Positions 34,101 through 46,002 of a stretch of 64,000 nucleotides of DNA are shown one piece after another. Below the pieces are notes generated by a model. It searched no databases and was not told where the DNA came from. It worked only from the letters and a program-made list of their open reading frames with translations. Source of the stretch: Chondrosia reniformis. Its lineage: Eukaryota; Porifera; Demospongiae; Chondrillida; Chondrillidae. The translations under genes were made by a program, and so were the position numbers. Every line of letters starts with the position of its first letter. The stretch's first letter is position 1. Location: NCBI GenBank assembly GCA_947172415.1, contig OX359196.1, positions 560,501 through 624,500 on the forward strand, read 5' to 3'.

Positions 34101-36683
34101 GCCTGACCTCGAGCAAAATTAGCATAGACTACATTTGACAGATTGTCAATTCTGGAATCAAACATATTTAAAATTGTACAGGCTTTACTAACCTCTCCTC
34201 CCATCAACAAAGAAAGCGGGAGTCTGCGTTCTAAGCACTTTTAACAGTTTACTTGCAATCTACCATTACACAGGAGAAGGAGAATGGGAGGTACTCGGTG
34301 AAGCTGACTGTTGAGAGCAAAGTACAGACACTCACGTCGACAGTGGATACGTCCACAAAACAGAATCCTCGTCCCATTCCAGTCATCTTATCCTTTATCA
34401 CTCGAATGTCTTGTATGGGGAGAGTCGACACTGACTGCAGTGCCAACCTGACGCTCTCCTCCGAGCTGTTGTGGTCCAGTCCCTTCAATATCAAGACTGA
34501 GCACAACGAAAGTATTACATATGTGACACATATGTAGGTGTAAATACGTACATATGCATACTGCTAACTACGTATGGTTAGGGTTATAGGTATTAGGGTT
34601 AGGGTTAGGTATGGTATACGTACGTATATTATAGAATTATATATAACACCTGTGTACGTATATATGTACATATGTACAAAAACTTTTGATTTAGGACATA
34701 AAGATGGTATTTTTGTGCATTTCCTTAAAAAGGAAAATGCTGCTTTAGATTATTCATGTGAAGCAAGCATACTTTGTGAAGGAGGGTTAGACTCTCTTTC
34801 AATGGACTGCGCTGGGTCCCTTTCCTTCTCATCTCCCAAACTTTCAGACTCTACACAAACAAATATGTGTACGTGCATGAAATGGTAAAGGAGTACGTAC
34901 GTAGGTCAACCTTATACGTCCTTAGGCGGACCATACACGCTAACTCACTTTGAGATTTGACTATATAATCACATACAATTTACGGTAATCTGTGTATCCA
35001 TGGCAACTCACCATGTCTGGAACATTCACATGTAGTACAGTACATGCTTCTAAAGTTTTTTGTATTACACTACATCAATATATCAACACACAATTATACA
35101 TATATTATACGTATGTCATGCTAGACTACATTAATATAAAAACACAATTATACATATATTATACGTATGTCATGCTAGATTGATAATCAAGCACACCTTA
35201 AAACACCTCCAACTGTCAAACCTCCCTGTTCTCCTCTCTTCTGACCTGGGCCAGCTGTAGTCAATATCCACTTGACAACCATCAATATAGAAAGCATCCT
35301 GCACCATACAAGGGTGTAACAAAGGGATGGCTAACTGACTTGCAACCGCACTGACAAACATACGTATGTACTTACTATACGTACCTATACAGCTAATCTA
35401 CGCACGAACATACAAGTTTGGAAACATAATTTTCTATTTACTTGAATTTACATACACAGTCAGTGTTACACATATGTACAAACGAGGCACTGAGGTAAGA
35501 GGAAATTCCCTAGCGTACTCACGTACATGTATGTACCTTATTTTGCTCCACCCATTTAGTGGCTTCCTCAAGTTGATAAAATTCTAGAAATGCAAAGCCC
35601 TTTGGTGTGCCACCGCGGTCTCTGATGATTCGCACTTCTCTGACCTGACCAGTCACATCGCCCAACGCAACAGTGATCTGGAAGGAGACAAAATGGGCAA
35701 CAGTGATGTACACACGTACTAGGAGAGTGAACGTAAAGAGAGCAAGCAAGATGCTATAAATAAGAAGACATTGGACACCTTTTTAAAGGTATTCAACTTT
35801 CAAGTACATAAAGACCACAGGAGCTTGAGGACTCAAAGTCATCAATAACAGTAATAAGGTACATAACTTGGGGTTTTTGCTACAATTTTGGCATACTATT
35901 ATACCAAATACTTAATAGTTGTAATAAGAGACAAAGTTACCAACAAAACACCTTAGCCCTAACGGCAAGGAGATTGGATAGGAAGGTGTGATAAGTTATA
36001 CATACATAGGTACACAAATGTACGTACATGCTTTGGAAAACAAAAATGGCTCTCTTGGATGTCCTAATTGGACTAGTCATTTTAAAAGGCAAACCACATT
36101 GCAACTCACATCAGGTTCAGTGACAGTGTTCTTGAGGTTTCTCATCATGATGACAGTACTCGGTTTCGCACTCTCCTAAACACATCATATAGACAGACAA
36201 ACAAGCTTGTTAGTCTTATCTCTGGGGGTGTTAGCATGGTATACTTGGCGGACACCAAGGGAAACCTGGCTAGGTAGATCTATAGCTCAATCTAACCCTT
36301 CTTCTTCCATCATCTCGCTCCCTGTATCGCTCTCTACTTCTACTTCTACTTCTCGATCTACTTCGACTTCGACTTCTTCGCCTTCCCATTCTACCAGAAT
36401 CTCTGTCGTAAGTTCTTCTCCCTCGCTCACCAGACCGATGCCCTTCTCTTGGAAAATAATTCCCTTGCTCTCTTTCATAGTCATTCGTTCTTGAATATCT
36501 TTCTGTAGTACGGCTTGTTCTATCGAGGTCCTCTCCCCGGGGCCATTTTTCCTGCCTGTCCCAGGGCGCTTGGCTTCGTGGGACCGTTCGTTCTACAGAA
36601 TTATCATTGTTCCAACGTGAAACTCTCCCTCTTTCCGACCTTCCTCGCCCAACCCAACTCCTTCGCTCGACTGGATCCGCCAT
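31169..36683 (-). CDS. RBM5: RBM5/RBM10-type splicing regulator
   Basis: Nuclear RNA-binding factor of the spliceosomal A complex that controls alternative splicing. Exons, 5' to 3': 36683-36297, 36175-36110, 35677-35537, 35298-about 35207, 35049-35012, 34850-34773, 34496-34336, 34192-34077, 34002-33951, 33625-33604, 33414-33328, 33266-33169, 33059-32685, 32503-32470, 32360-32233, 32149-32078, 31978-31863, 31781-31703, 31529-31464, 31294-31169. Total 777 aa (human RBM5 815). Order: Arg/Ser-rich N-terminus, RRM1 ([13 protein letters not shown]), a reduced zinc-finger region, RRM2 ([17 protein letters not shown]), OCRE repeats ([18 protein letters not shown]), Lys/Glu-rich linker, C2H2 finger (ACLLCKRKF to HQKHSDLHK), G-patch ([15 protein letters not shown]). 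The donor of exon 4 is uncertain. The order of domains is diagnostic for the RBM5/6/10 group; orthology to RBM5 rather than RBM10 is not decided. Confidence 0.93.
34576..34612 (+). repeat. Short interstitial telomere-type repeat
   Basis: GGTTAGGGTTATAGGTATTAGGGTT-like run with four TTAGGG/TTAGGT words in an RBM5 intron. Confidence 0.7.
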
Positions 36684-36738
36684 TTTCGGCACGCTTGCAC
36701 TGAAAGTAATTACGGCTCGCACGTGACTGACATTAAAA
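36684..36738. promoter_or_regulatory. 55-base divergent promoter between RBM5 and LAMTOR5
   Basis: The start codons of RBM5 (complement 36681-36683) and LAMTOR5 (36739-36741) are separated by only 55 bases. Both 5' UTRs must be very short or overlap the partner's coding sequence. No TATA box is seen. Confidence 0.65.
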
Positions 36739-37412
36739 ATGGAGGACGCAGTGGAGCAACAAATGGAAGAAATGTAACCAAAGATTAACTTTCTGTAAAC
36801 GTCTTTACGTTATTGAATCACTGCTTTCTTCTCCTCTTTCTTCTCAGAATGTCACAACCAGGTGTAGTAGGTGCCTTGTTGGTCGATAATGCGGGATTAC
36901 CAATATCGGGTGAGATTCACGAGTGCTTGTGTAATGGTGGTCCATTCCTAACTGTCACATGCACGTAGGGTTCAGAAATATCACATGGCATGAAAATGGC
37001 CGACTAATGTCACTGCGCACATTGCCTCATGGATAGGAAGCATACACTATGTGTGTGACGGACCATACTTGTGTCATTGTTCTGTGTATATCTCCTTATT
37101 TAGCCAAAGGGACTACTAAGCAAGATGGTGCAGGAATTGTTACATTGCTGTCAAAGAAATCGAAACAGCTAGGTCATGCGATTGGTCAAGGGGAGGACCC
37201 TACAATAGTCATTGAATGTGACACAGGGTTTGTTGAATACACTTATCTTTGAGATGGTACACTCATCTTTGAAGGGTAGCACTTGTCATATTTGTAGTTT
37301 TGTACCACAAGAGTATGTTCAAAGAGCTAAATGTGTCACTTCTCTTTCTTGTAGAACGTTATTGATAAGGCCGCAGAAGCTGGCAACACTGGTGATTCAA
37401 AAGAGTACATGA
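36739..37412 (+). CDS. LAMTOR5: Ragulator subunit LAMTOR5 (HBXIP)
   Basis: Roadblock-fold subunit of the lysosomal Ragulator complex, which anchors Rag GTPases and mTORC1. Exons 36739-36773, 36848-36909, 37104-37227 and 37355-37412 (TGA) give 92 aa, against 91 in human. The start MEDAVEQQMEE, then VVGALLVDNAGLPIS, the AGIVTLLSKK helix, IVIECDTG and a final LLIRPQKLATLVIQK strand follow the family along its length. An AATAAA lies at 37485-37490. The gene converges on the SH2/WW/VCA gene, whose stop is 268 bases away. Confidence 0.93.
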
Positions 37413-37484
37413 ACAGTGAATCACTCTTGGATACATTGCATAACGTTTTCTGTTAATATTATATATTTCACACAAAATTATAAG

Positions 37485-37490
37485 AATAAA
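37485..37490 (+). terminator. Polyadenylation signal of LAMTOR5
   Basis: AATAAA 73 bases after the stop codon. Confidence 0.55.
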
Positions 37491-37679
37491 AAATACTAAT
37501 TTAGGAATAGAATTGCTATTATGTGAAAATACTGTATATTTGTTTGTTTCAAAATAGCCAATTGTTAAGACAAAAATGCAAATGATGAATGACAAACAAT
37601 TTGCATACAAAACAGACATGCTGTAGTGATGTTTGTGACAAAAGGAGAAGAGATGGCTACGAGAGCGGTTATTAACTGT

Positions 37680-40600
37680 CTAGTCTTGGTCCCATTCATC
37701 ATCCCCCCATTCATCGTCGTCCTCCACCTCCTCACACTCACTATCACTGTCTTGAATGAACTGTCTGCGTTGGTCAATAGCCTGGCTCATCATGTCACCA
37801 AACCCTCCAAGGTTGGCCTTCTTCTCTCTTGGAAGTGTTCTGGTGCTCTTTAGTGACACCAGTCTAGACTGCAAGTCATTGGCTGTGAAGCTCCTTGAAG
37901 AGTGTGAGATTGCTGGACTGTTTGGCAAGCTACGGCTTAGCATGTCCTCTGGGGGAGGGGATAGGCTCGGTGGGGGGAGGCAAGGAGGTGGAGGTGGAGG
38001 AACAGGAGGTCCACCAGGTGTCGGCTGGGGTGGGGAGACTGATGGACCAGCTGGGGTGGGCTGGGGTGGGGAGACTGATGGACCAGCTGGGGTGGGCTGG
38101 GGTGGGGAGACTGATGGACCAGCTGGGGTGGGCTGGGGTGGGGAGACTGATGGACCAGCTGGGGTGGGCTGGGGTGGGGAGACTGATGGACCAGCTGGGG
38201 TGGGCTGGGGTGGGGAGACTGATGGACCACCAGGTGTCGGCTGGGGTGGCAAGACTGATGGACCGGCTGGGGCGGGCTGGGGTGGGGAGACTGATGGACC
38301 AGCTGGGGTGGGCTGGGGTGGCGAGACTGATGGACCGGCTGGGGTGGGCTGGGGTGGGGAGACTGATGGACCAGCTGGTGTTGGCTGGGATGGGGAGACT
38401 GATGGACCACCTGGTGTGGGCTGAGGTGGTGGAATGCTCCTAGTAGTGTGACTCGGAATATGTGGTACTGGCTCTGGTTCGGTGCTTTTTTCCGGCAGCG
38501 GAGGAGGACTTCTTTGTTTCTGTGCTATATGTGATACATCATTTCGACCAGCAGCCGGCCGCATGTCAGAATGATCCTGATGTCTGGAGGGAAGCTGTGG
38601 TGGGCCGTGATGATTTTCTTTTGGTTGCTCGTGATGATTGGCCTTAGAGGATGCTGGGAATTGGCTCTTTGTCAACTCAGGTCTCTGCACAGACTTACCG
38701 TGTGCATTTGCTTCAGGTGGAGGAGACTGCCTGACTGATTGATTTGGTTGTGGAAGAGGACGTGTAGCAGGGAAAGAAGGTTTTGGTTCCCCCTTCTCGG
38801 GGATGGGAGGTGGACCCTTTGCCCGTACATAAGGAGATTCCTTCTGCTTCATTGGAGGACACTCTTTAGAAGATGCACTCCTTATGGGCAAGGATTGTGA
38901 AGGTCCAGTGTCCTGGGGAATACTGGGAAGTGGCCGATTCCCTCGCTTGCTACTGTAAGGGGATTCCCCTGTAGCAACCTGGTCAGTGGCCCTAGAGTAG
39001 GGAGATTCCCGGTTCACAGACTGAGTTGAGCTTGCAGAGAAGGATTGTCCTCGCCTCTTAGGAAGAGTGGCACTCTTTGGCCTAGTTTCCTGTCCTGGTA
39101 GGGAGGGGAGAGGTCGACTATCCTTCTTGACCATAGGAGGCTCCCATTGTGTCTTCTTTGTCTCCTTGTTATAGTAATAGTATCTCTTGTGCTCTTTGTC
39201 AAAGTATCGCATCCAAGGTTCTGGAACGCCATCATCTGCAAGTGGAACACATCAAGTGACCATCATTTGACTACCATGTGATTATCATTTGACTACCATG
39301 TGATTATCATGTGACTGCCATGTGATTATCAGGTAACTATCATTTGAATACAATGTGATTATCATGTGATTATCATGTGACTACCATGTGATTATCAGGT
39401 AACTATCATTTGACTACCATGTGATTATCATGTGACTACTATGTGATTATCATGTGACTGCCATAACAACCTGCACACATGTTCGTACGTACCAACATTG
39501 TTTGGTGAAAGTGGAGCTGCTTCATTGAAAGGTATTGGATTGGTTAGGTAGATTCCTACTCCTTTTACTTTACTCTTTAACGGATGTGTGGAGTAACCCT
39601 TCAGCAGTTCGCCAAGTGATGCAAATGACTTCTTACTTATATTACAAACACCAGTTTGTGGGTTGTGTGTTATTTTAAAATTCATGATCGTTCCGTCATG
39701 TCTACAAGCAAGAAGAGATATCTTTGTAAACATGGCAATATTAGTGGGTGATAGGTTACTCTAAAGTAAGGAAGACACTTACACAACACAAATGGTTAGT
39801 TTTCCACTGGAAGTTGAACTCGGCCTTATTAGGTAAGCACCATTTTGACCGATGTATGGCTGGAAGACGGACTGGATATGTTCTCGTGCCAAGTTCATGT
39901 GAATACAGTTAACCTCGGTCTTTGTCTTATTATCCAGAAACATTTGTTCGTTGTTTGCCGGTACTACTTTCACAGATGGAACTCTTGAATTTGTTCCATC
40001 TTTTGTGGGCAGAGGTCTATTGTTGAGCGGTCCATCTCTTGCGGGTAACGGAGGTACTCCATCAGTGGGCACCCGTCCCCTTTGGAGTTGTCCGTCTCTT
40101 GTGGGTAATGGTGATTGTCCATCAGTATATAGCCGTCCTCTTGTGGGCGGGCCTCTGGAAGTGGGCGGACCTTCTTTTGTGGGTAATTGTGGCCTTCCAT
40201 TGGTGGGCTGTCCTCTTGTGGGCGGGCCTCTGGAAGTGGGCGGACCGTCTCTTGTGGGTAATGGTGGCCCTCCATTGGTGGGCTGTCCTCTTGTGGGCGG
40301 GCCTCTGGAAGTGGGCGGACCTTCTCTTGTGGGTAATGGTGGCCCTCCATTGGTGGGCTGTCCTCTTGTGGGCGGGCCTCTGGAAGTGGGCGGACCTTCT
40401 CTTGTGGGTAATGGTGGCCCTCCGTTGGTGGGCGGGCCTCTTGAAGTGGGCGGGCCTCTTGAAGTGGGCGGACCTTCTCTTGTGGGTAATGGTGGCCCTC
40501 CGTTGGTGGGCTGTCCTCTTGTGGGCGGGCCTCTGGAAGTGGGCGGACTTGTGGGTACCTCATCTAATTGAGACATCCATATAAAAGTGCAGTCAATATC

Positions 40601-41603
40601 CCTAACCCTTATATGCATATTCAACCTACATACATACTGTATGCTATATCAACCCCTTAATAATGTACTTTTGTAAATTATAAGGTTCACTGTGATTCAG
40701 TCACAATCCATCTACGTACACCTAAATAAATTAATTTAAAAATATGGTTTTCATGGCAACCAGAAAGCCATAAATGCTATTCCTATCCTTTAAAAGGATC
40801 ATCTTTTGACTTTTAGAACATTTAAAGATGCAGTTTTGTTGTCTCTTCTTGATTGTCAGACGTTTCGACCCCGAGGATCTCCTTCAGTGACTCCTCTAAA
40901 AGTCGAAAGATGATCCTTTCAAAAGATAAGTTCGACGCAGTTAGAAGAAATCCTTATTCTATTAATACTACTCCTACTCACTTTGTTTCACAAAAATTCC
41001 ATATTCACCTTTTGTGGTTTTCCAGCCATCAAATGGTTCCTTCAGAGTGACGTGCGACTCCTGCTTTATTGAGGTCTGCCTGTAATACTGAATCAGGTCA
41101 CTGACTGTGGGAAACTTGTGAGATGCATTTATAAAGTATTTCCTTGAGCTAACGTCCTCTTGGATTGGGTACTTTAATATCCTTGACTTATTCCTACATG
41201 AAATATTACAAAGAAGTGAAATCAAATTGAAATGGGAGATTAAAATGAAATTGAGGGCATAATTGTGTTTGTGTGTCGCTCCAAACTGCACACAAGACGC
41301 ATCTACCACTTACATCACACTCAGAGTCAACTTTGCATTTCCTGAATTACTAGGTCGAATAATAAACCTCCCATCTTCACTTGTGAACTTTTGTAAGATG
41401 TGGTTTGCCTGAGAGAAGGTAATTAACAAGTACACAGTTATTAGTCACAGTTTATAAGAATTTGTTTCCCCTTGTGAATGTACATACATACTTAACTACC
41501 CTCCTCCACAATTGCCCCGCCCCCTCTTTCATTGCCCCGCCCACAACAAGCCCACCTCATCCTTTGAAGCATTCTTGTAGCCAGGTATTCCATTAAATGC
41601 CAT
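37680..41603 (-). CDS. SH2-SH2-WW-proline-rich protein with a WASP-like C-terminal VCA tail
   Basis: Exons, 5' to 3': 41603-41556, 41408-41314, 41193-41009, 40563-39783, 39701-39493, 39235-37680. Phases close: 957 aa. SH2-1 about 17-105 with the phosphotyrosine arginine in FIIRPSN. Proline-rich 25-residue repeats about 115-290. SH2-2 about 315-430 with YLIRPSS. WW domain W447-W470 with YYYY before NKETKK. PPQPTPAGPSVS 12-residue repeats about 711-843. C-terminus: a helix GFGDMMSQAIDQRRQFIQ like the WASP connector, then an acidic end with W949 and W954 (EDDDEWGDDEWDQD), like Arp2/3-binding tails. A WH2-like LQSRLVSLKST lies before it but is short and atypical. WH1 and GTPase-binding domains of WASP are absent. 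Likely role: coupling phosphotyrosine signals to Arp2/3 actin assembly (inference). The ATG may not be the true start, since the frame is open a few codons upstream after an acceptor-like site. Confidence 0.85.
38020..38425 (-). repeat. Coding 36-base proline repeat in the SH2/WW/VCA gene
   Basis: About 11 near-identical units encoding QPTPAGPSVSPP. Near identity at DNA level shows recent expansion. Poly-proline runs of this kind usually bind profilin, SH3 or WW domains. Confidence 0.9.
39255..39468. repeat. CATGTGATTATCATGTGACTAC repeat in an intron of the SH2/WW/VCA gene
   Basis: Irregular 11-23 base units of ATGTGATTATC and ATTTGACTACC fill most of the intron 39236-39492. Confidence 0.85.
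40130..40555 (-). repeat. Coding 75-base proline repeat in the SH2/WW/VCA gene
   Basis: About six copies, some shortened, of a 25-residue unit containing PPTSRGPPTRGQP and GPPLPTREG, between the two SH2 domains. All three forward and reverse frames are open, giving false frames on the other strand. Confidence 0.9.
40794..40919. mobile_element. Small foldback element in an intron of the SH2/WW/VCA gene
   Basis: AAAGGATCATCTTTTGACTT (40794 onward) and its near reverse complement at 40895-40919 (AAAGTCGAAAGATGATCCTT) frame about 78 bases. A related single arm lies at 17796-17852 (AAAGTCGAAAGATGAACCTT) with shared inner sequence. Confidence 0.6.
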
Positions 41604-42930
41604 TACAGGAAACAGGAAGTCTATAAAAACAGGAAGTATAATAAATAATGACATACCTTGATCTAAATGGTTAAATGCATAAACACTCTTGTGGACTGGA
41701 GCGCTGAGACATACGTAGCATAATTATAGTGTGTATGCATATTATTGTGCTTACGGCACTAGTTAAGGTATAATAGACACGGACAATGTCCTTTGAGATA
41801 TAGTATTATTAAAGTATAGATTCAGAATTCAAAGGCATTCATTGATATTCACATATTACAGGCAGTTTCACTTTTTGTACAATTAATTTTACAGTTTGCC
41901 ACCAAAATGGAATGTATGCATTATACGTACTTCTGCAAAAATCTCATAATAATAATTCATTAGTTATGTCCACACTGAAACTAGTTCATTGGTCAGTGCA
42001 AACACAACTGTTGACAAAAGTGCAATTTGAATTGCTCTTCAATTCACCTCAAGACACACACAGATGTCAAGCAATACTAGAGTACAAGAGAGCCTAGCTA
42101 GGAGACAGCCGACACCTGAAGTGTGGAGGAGGGACTGGAATATCAGTCACTAGTTACACACAAGTAATTATTAGATACAACATACCTAAACAATACCATG
42201 GAAGCCAAACTAAACTAACAAATACTTATCCCTCCTACAAGTGTCCATAATTTAAGGGTTTCACCCAGTGTTCCAATTTCACACTTTGTTGATGAAACAA
42301 CTCTTCAAATATTTCTGTTCACCAGTTCAGGGTAACTTGATCTGTGAAACTTCTAACATAAACTTTAGGTTGTATTTGTAACTTGTAACTTCATCTGTGA
42401 AACTTCCAACAAAACCAACAACACACTTGCAACACAAACCAGAAGTTGTATTGTATTGAACAATCTAACTTGAAAGTATTTATGCTAAACTTTTCAATGA
42501 CCTTACGTACCTATGTACGTATTTATTATTTTATTGCATTGTGAAAGTTTACATGATAAAGAACTTGGGCTTGATTTCTGTAAACTTGGAAAAGTTTCCT
42601 CAGATGCTTCTAAAAGTTATTCTTGAAATAAATATTCAAGCACACACAATTTTGAGTGCCTACTGAGGGGACCAACAGTTAGTCTGTCAGTCATCTACAG
42701 TGTCTTAATAGAGTCATTATGGTTCCATAACACAACTGGTTAACATGTGAGCTGTGCATTTAGTGTAAATTCAACATGTTGATTGTTTATACATACGTAT
42801 GAACTACATAAATGAATGTGAAAATAAGCAGTATTAATGAAAGTGAGATATATCAAAACAAGAAGCCTTCAAGAAAATGGATACATTAAGACCCGTACAC
42901 ACGGCTAAAATCACTTATATAGGATGGCCT
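41604..42930. other. Upstream flank of the SH2/WW/VCA gene
   Basis: AT-rich, no coding signal that I can support. Further 5' exons of the preceding minus-strand gene may exist here but were not found. Confidence 0.4.
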
Positions 42931-42935
42931 CACAC

Positions 42936-43712
42936 ACAATCACATGTACACATTCATGTACACATTCATGTACACACATACACACATGTACACACACAAA
43001 CACATGTACACATTCATGTACACACATACACACATGTACACACACAAACACATGTACACATTCATGTACACATTCATGTACACACATACACACAGTACAC
43101 ATTCATGTACACACATATACACATGTACACATTCATGTACACATACACACATGTACACATTCATGTACACACATACACACATGTACACACACAAACACAT
43201 GTACACACACAAACACATGTACACACACAAACACATGTACACACACAAACACATGTACACACACAAACACATGTACACACACAAACACATGTACACACAC
43301 AAACACATGTACACATTCATGTACACACATACACACATGTACACACACAAACACATGTACACATTCATGTACACATTCATGTACACACATACACACAGTA
43401 CACATTCATGTACACACATATACACATGTACACATTCATGTACACACATACACACATGTACACATTCATGTACACACATACACACATGTACACACACAAA
43501 CACATGTACACACACAAACACATGTACACACACAAACACATGTACACATTCATGTACACACATACACACATGTACACACACAAACACATGTACACACACA
43601 AACACATGTACACACACAAACACATGTACACACACAAACACATGTACACACACAAACACATGTACACACACAAACACATGTACACACACAAACACATGTA
43701 CACATTCATGTA
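42936..43712. repeat. CACATGTACA minisatellite
   Basis: Tandem ACACACAAACACATGTAC and ACATTCATGTAC units over about 780 bases, with a block of about 280 bases duplicated (42940-43190 versus 43300-43550). Frames of up to 278 aa across it are artefacts. Confidence 0.95.
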
Positions 43713-44017
43713 GTAAGGGAGTTAATTGCACTATAAGGCTATGATGATAAGCAAATATTCATTGGAAAATATTACGCTAAACCAGCCAAGTTTGGTGTAA
43801 TATTTTCCAGTGATTATTTGTACATACAAAGTACATACATATTCACAACATACACACTAAGGGAGTTAATTGCACTGAGCCGGTACAAAGGCTATGTTGC
43901 TAAGTAACAGTTGCTAAGTAGTAATCACTGGGAACATACAGTACTATGCCAAGCCAGCCAAGTGACCACAGTCTAATCTTGGCTGGGGTCCCCTAGAGAC
44001 TTTTGGTCCCCTAGCCA

Positions 44018-44031
44018 AGTACACACACACA

Positions 44032-44088
<57 letters not shown>

Positions 44089-44107
44089 ACACACACACAT
44101 ACACACA

Positions 44108-44140
<33 letters not shown>
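44018..44140. repeat. (CA)n microsatellite
   Basis: Long CA run with a few CATA interruptions. Confidence 0.95.
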
Positions 44141-44142
<2 letters not shown>

Positions 44143-44699
44143 TGATGGGGTGATCATAAGCTGATCACAATGAGGTGTTTCATTATACACAAAACCAGAA
44201 GCCATAGAAAAGGAACAGATCTGGTTTCAGTGGTGACAGCGCTAGACACACCAGAGGAGGAGAGGGTAACACAGGAGAAGGCACTAGTGAGACAAAGGGG
44301 ACTCCGTAACCATGGCAACACAAGACAGCTAACTAGTTGTACAGAAGAGATGTACATTCACTTAGCAATGAAGTGAAACAGACAAGTTAGAATCAAACAA
44401 GTTAACAAAGCAAGTTTGAGACTCCATTTGACTAGAGCTGAAAGTGAAGGTTGGAATATTATATACATTATACATGTCACTATAAAAGGGCTTAATGAGA
44501 ACTTGTTACAAAGAAGAATGATATTTAATGGCCACTTTAAGTGAAACCGGATCAGAGAACTCATAAAAGCAATTAGAGGATCTAAGGACATGGGAGGCAT
44601 GAAATAACAGCTAATGGACTAAGATAAGCAAGAAGGGAGTAACACAAATATACGTAACATAACAAAGAAAATTATTGCAAAATCTTATCTACAATCAAT

Positions 44700-44795
44700 A
44701 GATACATAAGTGCGTATATACATCCACACATACATATGTGCATATATACATCCACACATACATATGTGCATATATACATCCACACATACATATGA
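44700..44795. repeat. 27-base repeat
   Basis: Three copies of CATATATACATCCACACATA plus CATATGTG. Confidence 0.85.
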
Positions 44796-44977
44796 CAGAC
44801 CTTGCATAAAAAGTAAGAGTTTCCTTTTAAAATTTTAAAATTACCCTGAGGAAGGTCCCTGAGTTTTGAGGAGAATGTAATGAAAGGGAAATAGGGAATT
44901 CTGTCAATATTCCCTGAAGCACTAAACCCTTTGAAGATAAAGTTTGTAACACTTTAAAGGATTCTCAAAGTATTAAT

Positions 44978-44982
<5 letters not shown>

Positions 44983-45068
<86 letters not shown>
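44983..45068. repeat. (CA)n microsatellite
   Basis: Uninterrupted CA run of about 86 bases. Confidence 0.95.
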
Positions 45069-45070
<2 letters not shown>

Positions 45071-45799
45071 ACACCTGTTTTTATATATATACATACCCAT
45101 AGTATTCATATAATATAATAGCAACCTGTTATATATGTACATATGTATAGGTACATTATGGCCAACTGAAATTCATTAACTGCTTCTCTGATATATTCTC
45201 ATGGCAATAACCACAAATAGAGGGGAATTCCCAGAAACAGCTGTCTGGCCCCACAGGAAGAATTTATTATCTTCAATTTTAATATTCAATATTACCTAAC
45301 CCTAAACTACTGTTCTAACTTGAATATATATTCATATCTACAGCCTAACCTGTATGTAATTATGTAACCATGTAAACCATATGTAATTATGCAAATACCT
45401 TTAATTACATAAATATTTATGTCTGTAATTAAGTGATTAATATATAGGTAAGTATATGTAATATATACAGTACCTGTATGCAGGTACATATCACCAATAT
45501 TGTATTACTTGTACAGTATACCACAATACCTCCAATCTAGACCTAACTATTTAATTAGGTAACAGATCTGAACAAACATGAAAGGGCATCTGCAGTGGAG
45601 CATAAAGATGTGAAAACCACTGTAGCAAGATTAGCACAGCGTGACTTTATCAATTAATGCCACATCTGAGAGATTGCAAATCTGCTTGTTGAACCATAGA
45701 GAGATTCATATTACAGAATGAAAGCAGTAGCTCATTATCTGATGTGATCATCAATACAGGGAAGGTTTAAAGAGAATACTAGAGTATACTGGAAACATG

Positions 45800-46000
45800 C
45801 TTGAAAGAATATATGAGAATACAGAAGTATACAGGAATATATACTATATATAGAGAATATACCTGAAAATATACTGGAAACACTAGAGAAGATACATGCA
45901 AGTATACAGAAATATACTGGAGAGTATAAGAGAATACAGGAGTATACAGAAATATACTGGAGAGTATAAGAGAATACAGGAGTATACAGAAATATACTGG
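45800..46000. repeat. 40-base AT-rich repeat beside a retrotransposon remnant
   Basis: Units of GAGAATACAGGAGTATACAG plus AAATATACTGGAGAGTATAA, resuming once at 46311-46336 after the retrotransposon fragment. The fragment therefore interrupts the array. Confidence 0.8.
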
Positions 46001-46002
46001 AG

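Noticed and set aside
37756..38443. Gly-rich plus-strand frames of about 200 aa
   Set aside because: Mirror of the coding proline repeat on the minus strand, which is anchored by WW and VCA sequence.
39951..40584. Plus-strand frames of about 200 aa opposite the second SH2 exon
   Set aside because: The minus frame joins SH2 sequence on both sides with matching phases; plus frames are repeat shadows.
42877..43744. Frames of 263-278 aa, Thr/His/Cys-rich, on both strands
   Set aside because: CACATGTACA repeat translated in several frames.
44170..44376. 68-aa plus frame after the CA repeat
   Set aside because: Coding-like at first sight but short, without family resemblance or splice partners.
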